DNA from: Prunus persica
Lineage: Eukaryota > Streptophyta > Magnoliopsida > Rosales > Rosaceae
DNA length: 64,000 nucleotides
Assembly: GCF_000346465.2 (NCBI RefSeq)
Contig: NC_034011.1
Location: forward strand, 12,794,196-12,858,195
Direction of reading: 5' to 3'
Under the pieces are notes generated by a model that did no database searches, was not told the origin of the DNA, and worked only from the letters and a program-made list of their open reading frames with translations. The position numbers and the translations under genes were made by a program. Position 1 is the first letter of the stretch. Every line of letters starts with the position of its first letter. This document shows positions 57,128-64,000 of this stretch, piece after piece.

Positions 57128-57683
57128 TAGAGAGATCAGTACTTTTACTTGTCTAGTGGCGGCAACTTGTTCGACCTCATCTTATGAACGAATTGATCAA
57201 AAGAATAATACAGGAGCAAACGTTAGTGCCATTCGGTGTACAACCCAATTAAGTTCCCCAAATCTCTAACCTCCAAAAACTGCAAAAAAAACAAAAAAAA
57301 TTAGCATAATATGATGAATTTTTTTCCACAAAAAAGGAAAAAAAGTAGAATTGAATATGAGACCTCGTTTCCGAGGCCATGGTACTTGAAAGCGCGAGTG
57401 AATTGGCGGAGGACGTAGGCGAGGTCAGCTTCGGCCTAGTCTTCTGTACTGACACTTTTTTTGCCTTCGAAGCACCGCTGTCTCTCTACCTCCTCTCCAA
57501 TGGCTGTTGCATCTCGGTGTTGGCAGAGATGACATGCCCAGATTCTGATCTGGGGACATAGATGAAGCTTGGATTTCCGCGAGAAAGATCGAAGAGATGA
57601 GATGAAGCAGCTCCAGTGCATGCGAGGGGTTATTCTTTTGTTTTCTAAGTCACATGTATTTCATGTTCTCTTTAATAAAAGAC

Positions 57684-58352
57684 TTAAATGCTAAAATAGT
57701 CCCTCTGTTTTATCTTGTTGGCCAATTTAGTCTATGTGTTTTTAATTTGGCCAATTTGGTCCCTATGTTTAGCACTGTTAGCCAATATGACCCATTCTGT
57801 TAAAATTGCTGTTAAATAAACATGATAATTCCTTTTTTCTTCTTCTTCCTTTGAAAACCTATAAATTTTGTTGAAATTAATTTATAAAAATTGAATTAAT
57901 TTAAAACTTCATTAGAACTAAAACATAGCATTAGAAAAAAGATATAAAAAAAAAAACAGGATGGGCGCGAGGCTGCTTAGCAATGTGGTTGGGGGGAGTG
58001 GGGCGATGACTGCATAGTGAAGATTCTACTGGGAGATGGTCAGGAGTTAGGGTGAGTTGGGGTTTTTGCGTGTGGGTGAGTTGTTGCTGGGGAGAAAGGG
58101 TGTTGCTGAAATAGTGTTGTCCTTTGGTTTTTAATTGCTTTTGGCTTTTAAAACTTATTTTTATTTCATAATTATTTATTTTATAGATTGAATTCAAATA
58201 TTTATATTTTTTATTAATATTTTAACAGAAGTTTAACGGATTGAATTACATTAGCTAACGGTCTGAAACACAGGGACCAAATTAGCCAAATTGAAAACAC
58301 ATAGACTAAATTGGCCAACGGACTAAAACATAGGGACCATTTTAACATTTAA
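57684..58352. mobile_element. MULE-like MITE, 669 bp
   Basis: Ends form inverted repeats of about 140 bp: TTAAATGCTAAAATAGTCCC at the left, TTAAATGTTAAAATGGTCCC as reverse complement of the right, both continuing through TTGGCCAATTTAGTCTATGT. No transposase. The target duplication is not clear (ATAAAA on both sides). The centre (57955-58110) is GC-rich and G-rich compared with the flanks and could be captured DNA, but is not recognised. Confidence 0.8.
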
Positions 58353-58430
58353 ATAAAAATAACTAAACAAGTCATTAGGTCATTCAATCTCAACCTTTAA
58401 TTTTTAAAATGAAATCTATGCCCTTGGATG

Positions 58431-58454
58431 ATTGGTTGTACCGGTACAACCAAT
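58431..58454. repeat. 24 bp perfect palindrome
   Basis: ATTGGTTGTACC followed immediately by its reverse complement GGTACAACCAAT, 80 bp right of the MITE. It could be an empty-site scar or a protein site; nothing else supports a function. Confidence 0.9.
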
Positions 58455-58548
58455 GTACCACAGAATTTTCGGTTCTTTAAATGCAGAAAGGAATGGGATG
58501 TGTCGGCAACAACTGTAGTGTGAAGTGACAAAGAAAGAAGGGATTGAT

Positions 58549-59660
58549 AGATTGTTTGGTACACCGTATTAGACTCTGAATAGAAGTAAATAGTCTATGT
58601 CAGGTGTTTGGTGTCAACTTGTATTATTTAATTACCCGACTATTTTATACGGATTGGGCTTTTAATACTCTCCTCACCTGACTAACTAATACAACCCACA
58701 CAACCCGGTTTAGATAATACACGCTTAATTATACTGCTAGGGAAAAAGAACACACGTTCTACGAAAAAAAATCAGACGCTCTTTTCATCTTCTTCTCCTT
58801 AGGGTTCTTCTCTGCTATCTTCTCCACAGGTTATTTCCTTCACTCTTCTCCAAGTATCCATATCTCACTCTCTCTCTTTTTCATACTCTCTCCAATATGC
58901 TTTATATATTTCAAATTTTTCTTTTTTGACATTTTTTTTAATCGAATATTTTCTTCGTATGTGATATAGTGATTCGACGTTGTGGGAATATTTAGATTCT
59001 TAGTATTAAACAGAGTATTGCCAGTTATCGTCCAAAAACAAATAAATGTGCTAGTGTTGGTAGTTGAGTTGAATACATACATACCTGATGACTAGGAGAG
59101 CAAAATTACAAAATTAAAATTGTATGAACCTGAATTCTAGAAACCATTTTTTTTTCTTTGTCAATTGCTATTAGAAAAGCAAAGGTGGACTTGTCTATTA
59201 ATGACCAAATTAAGGCACTACGGCTAATTTTGGAGAAAGCAAGTGATGAAAAAACATTCCTGACATTGGATGGTGCTATGAGAAAAGCATTTGTTCTTCT
59301 CTTACTTGGGGCGAGGGAGCTATGATTCACTCTTTGATGTAGTTTGGTTTATGAACAACTTTCTCTTTTGCTCTTATCACCTTAATATGTGATCACTTTG
59401 AATTATACATTATTTGGTATTGTTTTTATTAACGTATGCGAGTATGTTGGAATTTTTTTTATTTTTTTATTTATAAATAGTCTGATCTGATGGTATCCGA
59501 AACATCACCAAACACAGTATAACTTAGTCAGATTATTTATCCGGAACAGCACCAAACGCCTTATAATATTATGAATAAATAGTTAGTACTCTCCGGAACA
59601 AATTAATACTATCCGACGGAAATTAGTCAGTACAATCCGACGTACTAAACGAGCCCTGAC
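58549..59660. mobile_element. Putative TIR element (hAT/Harbinger-like ends)
   Basis: The left end has TGTTTGGTACACCGTATTA and the right end, reversed, CTCGTTTAGTACGTCGGATT. Inside each end, GTGTTTGGTG and TATC/CGGA motifs recur. Similarity is loose and no target duplication was fixed. An exon-like 5' stretch (58760-58830, with CCACAG/GT) lies inside. Confidence 0.35.
59161..59325 (+). pseudogene. Unrecognised short reading frame in the putative TIR element
   Basis: After a pyrimidine-rich stretch the plus strand reads AIRKAKVDLSINDQIKALRL, then ILEKASDEKTFLTLDGAMRK and AFVLLLLGAREL to TGA 59323-59325. The helical composition looks like real protein, perhaps the end of a captured exon. I do not recognise the family and saw no clear upstream exon. 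Confidence 0.3.
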
Positions 59661-60640
59661 ACCTTTGGAGGAGAAGAGGTGTGGTCACGTACATTATGGT
59701 TGCGAAACAGAGACAGTTGTTGATCCTTATTAAATGTGGTCTTTTTCCTTTCTTTTATTTCTTCAATCCTGCCAAATTTAGTGGACCTACCTATTTATTT
59801 ATTATTTCAACTTTTAGACTTTTCAGTCCACTCTGACTCCTTGTCCGCGTGGCAACTTTATAAATCATTGTCAATCATTCTTTTTTTACATTTTTTTACA
59901 AGGTGGGTTAATTTTGAGGGAAGAAATATTACTAAATTAAAAATTAATTGATTAAATTTACAGCTTAAGTGGTGAACAAATATTAGGAGGAAAGCTGTGA
60001 AAATGTAACAGAAACTAAAATGATTTGATGAGGAAATGAGTGTCATGGCTCATAGAGCCTTATCATTAGTGGCGGATTTAGAAATTTTTATTCCAAGGGT
60101 TAATGTATAAAAGATTAAAAAAAAAATTATACAAAATAGACCCATCAAAATAAAATGATAATATTATAATTCATAATTAATAGATAAAACCATACAAACT
60201 AACAAATACAATCTAACAAAAAAACATACAAACTAACAAAATCCTAATTTATTCAAACTAATCAAAATAAAATTCCAACAACCATTAATCAAGAACAACA
60301 AAAATATATAAGTATATTCATTAATTACCAAACACAAAAATTAATCCAATTTACCAAGATACAATCTAATTAAAGCATACAAACTAACAAATACAATCTA
60401 ATAAATAAATAAAAAAACCTGATTTTTTTAATAGAAAAAACTTATTCAAACTAACAAACACAAAAATTAATCCAGTAAATTCTTTTTAATCGAACAAAAG
60501 AGTTAAATATAGTAGACTTGGCATAAGAGGATGAACATGCAATTGATTCTAGGGAGCTTTAGTTTTAAAACACAATATAGTTTACTAATTTGGAAGATAG
60601 TAATACAATTTCATCTAATTAGCATAAGGCAAAAGACCAA
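59661..60640. other. Unassigned AT-rich region
   Basis: Includes repeated ACAAACTAACAAA-type words at 60190-60460 (for example ACATACAAACTAACAAA twice). No gene or terminal repeats seen. Confidence 0.5.
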
Positions 60641-60755
60641 ATTGTGGTACCTAATTTTACAAAAATATCATTAAAACATATCAAAATTACACACAATGCC
60701 ACTCCTTCTAAGGCAAGCATACTATGCCACATGTCCATATCTAGCCAATCATATC

Positions 60756-60870
60756 TCGCCGCCGGCCACCACTGCCGGAATCCTGCCGCCGGCCACCGCC
60801 GCCGGCCACCACCGCCGGACTCCCGCCGCCGGCCACCTGCCACCACCACCGTTGGCCGTCATCGCCTGCC
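60756..60870. repeat. GC-rich CCGCCGGCCACC repeat
   Basis: Seven or so imperfect 12-21 bp units (CCGCCGGCCACCACC) inside AT-rich DNA. Open in several frames on both strands only because of the repeat. Confidence 0.85.
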
Positions 60871-60936
60871 ACCGTCTGTAGATGACCAACTCCGTTGCCC
60901 TTTATTCACCTTTAAAAAAAAGATTGTGTCATTGAA

Positions 60937-61000
60937 TGGACTCGAACTTTGACCCTCAAAGGAGGAAGGCTCACTCACAAACCACTACACCAAACTTGAT
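60937..61000 (-). mobile_element. Possible tRNA-derived SINE head
   Basis: On the minus strand, GTGTAGTGGTTTGTGAGTGA resembles an A box and AAAGTTCGAGTCC a B box, about 30 bp apart, as in the RNA polymerase III promoter of tRNA-derived SINEs. The body and tail would continue toward 60.8 kb but could not be delimited. Confidence 0.35.
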
Positions 61001-61194
61001 TTTGTAATATTTATTCAATTATACAATATTTATGTAAACAATCAATGGTTTATTTTAAAAAAAATAAAAATACAAAGCATTTCAACACTTATTCACACAA
61101 AAACTGCAAATAAAAACAGAAACTGCAACAAAAATACAATGTAAATATCAATTATGTTAAAAAAAACAAAAACAAAAACGAAAACAGCTACAAA

Positions 61195-61580
61195 AATAAT
61201 TGTAATTAAATGAAAACTGCAATGCAGTTTCCGGTTTCCAAAAGTCCAATTTTGAGTTCTCTTGCTCTTAGGTAGTTCTACTCTTCTCTTGCCCACCTAA
61301 TTCCTCATCTAGGTAGCTTCTACTCTTTAAATTGGTGAGGTTGAAGACCAAGGAAAGAGCAAAAATCCAATTGTAATTAAATGAAAACTGCAATGCAGTT
61401 TCCAAAAGTCCAATTTTGAGTTCTCTTGCTCTTGGGTAGTTCTACTCTTCTCTTGCCCACCCAATTCCTCATCTGGGTAGCCTCTACTCTTCAAATTGGT
61501 GAGATTGAAGGCCAAGAAAAGAGCAAAAATCCAATTGTAATTACAAAAACTGCAATGCAGTTTCCAAAACTGCAATGTAG
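61195..61580. repeat. 172 bp direct duplication, about 2.2 copies
   Basis: The block starting CCAATTGTAATTAAATGAAA, with ACTGCAATGCAGTTTCC, recurs near 61195, 61367 and (partly) 61531. It includes GAGTTCTCTTGCTCTT and CTCTTCTCTTGCCCACC. About 92% alike by eye. Confidence 0.88.
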
Positions 61581-61599
61581 TTTGTGCAAAACTATAATG

Positions 61600-62130
61600 C
61601 AGAACTTGTATAAAATTTTACTGAACTAAAGCTTAAATGGTATTGCAATATCATATGACAGTGATGTCATAAACAACAAGCATCTCTATCCTAAGAACCG
61701 CAATATGATTTCAAGTTTCCAAGTCGAAATTGAAAATATAGCTAGAAACAAAACAAAATTGAAATATGCATTGCTGCAAACTAAATAATTTAGATAGCAA
61801 ACTCCACAAGTACAAAGAGAAGGGAATCAAATCAACACTAGCTTAACAACTCAATAACCAACAACCTATGGATTACGGGGCAAAACCTCCAATGTATCTC
61901 TACCAAGCATAAGAGATGCCTCATCATTTCTGAGGCATCCTAGGCTGCTCAAAAATACTCAACCAACAGAAGGTCCAGTCCTACTATCCCACACAATAAT
62001 AGTAAGAGATGCAGCATACTTTTCTTTATCAAATTTGTACAGTAATAGCCTATCTTTACCATGTGAGTTTCATTTTTCTATTAATAAACGAACAATTTGC
62101 TTATAACGACCAAATTCATTGAATGTAATT
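61600..62130. other. Unassigned region downstream of the IDH fragment
   Basis: No further isocitrate dehydrogenase exon was recognised here on the minus strand. ATGCCTCATCATTTCTGAGGCAT (61917-61939, inverted) forms a small hairpin. Confidence 0.4.
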
Positions 62131-62137
62131 GGCATAC

Positions 62138-62285
62138 CATGACATCAAATTGATCAGGCTTCGAAACAAGTTGCATGCAGCAGTTGCCCACAATTATTTC
62201 CTTATAGTTGATCCCAGGATACTTTGTGGCCACCTCACGACAAGACTCTTAAGAACAGGCCATCTCCAAGATTCATATCTTTACG
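62138..62285 (-). pseudogene. Exon fragment of NAD-dependent isocitrate dehydrogenase regulatory subunit
   Basis: The minus strand reads DGLFL, then (after a ~2 nt shift) [15 protein letters not shown] and [21 protein letters not shown], and a GTATGCC splice donor at 62137. In the remembered family (mitochondrial NAD-IDH subunits, TCA cycle) this stretch is ADGLFL..CREVA..YP and VDNCCMQLV..P.QFDVMV; here the Asp of VDN is Gly. The frameshift, the changed residue and the lack of neighbouring exons make it a remnant. The insertion route is unknown. Confidence 0.7.
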
Positions 62286-62299
62286 CCTATACATCACTA

Positions 62300-63149
62300 T
62301 TAGCAAAAATTATCAATTTAACGAAGTAAAATTCAATACAAACAATGTGACTATTTACAAATTTACACAAACACAAGGAAATAAAAAGAATTAACAACAA
62401 CTACGCAGATTATAACAGCATCACAGAATCTAGAGCAAGAAAAAAGTCATTTTCCAACTATCGACAATTATGAAGAAGAAATTGCATAAACATAAATACC
62501 TCAAAATCAATACAATTCATAGCCCCCCAATAACGACCTTAACGGGAGAGAGCTACAACAAAGAAGGAAGAACTAGACAGAGAGAACTGCTTCTCTCTGG
62601 AATCAGCCCTCTTCCGCTGGAACTGGCCACCACCAATGACGCGCCGTATAGATTCGCAACCACTTTGTCGTTGCCGGAAAACAAGTCTACCTCCAAAGCT
62701 GAGCCAGGACTAGCCCTGCCAGAGCTTCTTGTTGCGGCCAAGCTCAGGCTTTACTTCGGAGCAGACTCGTTGCGAGAAAGAAGAGAGAGAGCTTTCGGCG
62801 TGATGTCGTAGAGAGAGAGAGAGATCTGATTTTGTGCTTTTATACAAATGGGTAAAATTGTATTTTTATCCTTTATAATTTAGACAAGCCCAACGAATCT
62901 GGGCTTCCTTTGGCCAAATCTAAAACAAAATTGGATTCCTATGTATCAAAACCTAAACATAATTACTATATGTCTCAAATCCTAATTTGTAAAGATTTTT
63001 ATGTCTAATACCTAATTTTTCTTTTATATTTAGCAATGAAGAAAGTAGAATGTGATAAAATTAGAACAGAAAAATTGGATTTCTAATTCTTGGGCTATAT
63101 GTTCATACTTAATTATGGACCTATGATTTTCAGAGTATATTGTATTTAT
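62300..63149. other. Unassigned region with a GA-rich stretch
   Basis: 62470-62830 is more GC-rich and, on the minus strand, could be the first exon of a gene (CT-rich leader at 62808-62822, then serine/alanine-rich coding potential without ATG). No family recognised. The rest is AT-rich. Confidence 0.35.
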
Positions 63150-64000
63150 TATTGAAAATAAAGTGAAACAATGGTACGTTTCAAAAGGAAATATTTTTGC
63201 TCACAACTTTAATCTTAGATGTACATATACTCTGTTTAGGCCCAAATTCGGCACGCCCAAGACCAAAAGACAGGCCCATGATAAAATTGTCTGCCCATCC
63301 CAGAGACTTGAGAAAAACAAAAATAAGATCCAGACAGATTGGGCTTCACACCAAGAATGTTGAAAATAAAGCCTCAGCCCAAAGAAAGCCCAAATATGGA
63401 AACTTGCGAAATAGGCTTCAAAGATCAGCCCATAATTTTTGTAAAGTTCAAGACCCAAAGGATCAAAGACACACCCACGTGATTGCCTCAACTTTGGAAA
63501 AGTCAGCATTTCCAACTAAAGTTTAAAAATGTGAGAGGGACGTCTCTGAAACACTGCCAATTGAAGATCAAAAACCCATCTGTGTTCGAGATTTTGCTAC
63601 AAATCAATACATCATTTCCTAAGGAATTCACGGATCACGCCTTCTAAAGTTAGAACGGGAAACAGGGAACCACTCAGAAAATACAAAAGAAAAAGAGCCA
63701 AACCGCCATAAAAAGCCCACAACAGACGGTGGCGTTGGTTGAATTAGAAAGATGCCACCCAGGAAACCAGGGAAGAGACTGTTTTTAGGAGTTGACTGCT
63801 CAGAACCTATCCGCTTTGATTGATAAGAAACCCTTCTTACTTTACATTATAAGAGATCTTTTTGCCGCCCATTATTTAGAATTAAGAATTACCTCCTTAA
63901 GAGGGTCTCTTATAAAAACGAAAGTAGGCAAAGAAACAAAGGACACTCAATTCATCAATCAATCAAAAAAACAAACAAGAAAAAGTTCACTTGGATCCCA
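63150..64000 (-). repeat. Dispersed repeat, inverted relative of 27480-28760
   Basis: Reading the minus strand from 64000 gives a GATTGATGAATTGAGTGTCC block, then TAATGGGCGGCAAAAAGATC, then GTTGGAAATGCTGACTTTTC, the same order as at 27.5-28.1 kb. Many TTGGGC/GGGCCT words follow in both copies. It continues beyond the window, and the family is not identified. Confidence 0.5.

Larger units (their letters stand above)
45984..57460 (-). pseudogene. TIPIN/Swi3-domain (CSM3-like) gene, split by E3 and abutted by the CACTA element
   Basis: Minus-strand exons: A (from about 57460 to 57364; KKVSVQKTRPKLT, then in another frame DLAYVLRQFTRAFKYHGLGN), B (57270-57143; VRDLGNLIGLYTEWH, RLLLYYSFDQFVHK, VEQVAATRQVK) and C (46064-45984; SLGKLRERVASGGDPTKL, HELAVEQG, TAA). 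This matches, from memory, the Swi3 domain of TIPIN, a partner of Timeless in the replication-fork protection complex. Lesions: a shift or deletion in A, a stop and a 5 bp insertion in B. E3 lies in the B-C intron, 13 bp after the GT donor base pair, with only about 100 bp of intron without it. The CACTA target site (TAC) starts within 4 bp of the TAA. The N-terminal and later exons were not found. Confidence 0.75.

Noticed and set aside
60644..60952. Proline-rich protein gene
   Set aside because: Open only because of the CCGCCGGCC repeat. No start context or homolog recognised.
60937..61000. Functional tRNA gene on the minus strand
   Set aside because: A- and B-box-like motifs are present but no cloverleaf with paired acceptor or anticodon stem could be drawn. 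Kept only as a possible SINE head.

Overview
The window is plant nuclear DNA, almost certainly from a eudicot. It holds nested LTR retrotransposons, a Mutator-like element and a very large CACTA element, all with plant-type protein domains, plus intron-containing fragments of plant host genes. A Rosaceae-like origin is a guess from remembered repeat sequences and cannot be shown here. I found no confidently intact host gene; the host signal consists of broken or stranded exons between transposons.

Layout. 1-2613: part of a long LTR (Del/Tekay-like) on the minus strand. It sits in the integrase end of a decayed Tat-type Ty3/gypsy element, E1 (minus strand, 2614-8547, LTR 7827-8547). 8548-8902: a scrap of host DNA with one exon of a PI-PLC X-domain protein gene. 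8903-14266: a complete-ended MULE with ~200 bp TIRs and an 8/9-matching target duplication. It carries a decayed MURA-like transposase gene (minus) and a GRF zinc-finger gene (plus) broken by one stop. 15795-26057: a young Tat-type gypsy element, E2 (minus strand; 474 bp LTRs ~1.7% diverged; TSD ATTAC). It carries gag-pol and, on the opposite strand, a separate multi-exon antisense gene with its own TATA box. 26063-31762: AT-rich DNA with a ~98 bp tandem array (28.8-30.2 kb).

31763-45979: a 14.2 kb CACTA element with matching termini and a perfect TAC duplication. Its two genes can be spliced into uninterrupted frames: a 3-exon TNPD-like transposase (~1054 aa) and a 6-exon gene (733 aa) joining a plant-transposase N-terminus to a Ulp1-like cysteine protease. 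It has also captured a piece of the proteasome gene RPN6. 46156-57127: an older Tat-type gypsy element, E3 (plus strand; LTRs ~6% diverged; TSD TAGAG), with decayed gag-pol and an antisense gene laid out like that of E2. Upstream of that antisense promoter is a 12-unit array of ~67 bp repeats, each with a short hairpin and many with a TGACGTCA-type site.

E3 lies inside an intron of a TIPIN/Swi3-domain gene (minus strand), and the CACTA element begins 4 bp past the last recognisable TIPIN codon, so two transposons split the same broken gene. 57.7-64.0 kb holds a small MULE-like MITE, a putative second TIR element, a possible SINE head, a 172 bp duplication, an NAD-isocitrate dehydrogenase exon fragment, and a repeat related in inverted orientation to 27.5-28.2 kb.

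The best candidates for under-described biology are the antisense genes in E2 and E3 with their conserved promoter, leader intron and ATG layout, the E3 promoter-proximal array, and the apparently intact CACTA whose introns are themselves loaded with CGTCGT-type motifs.
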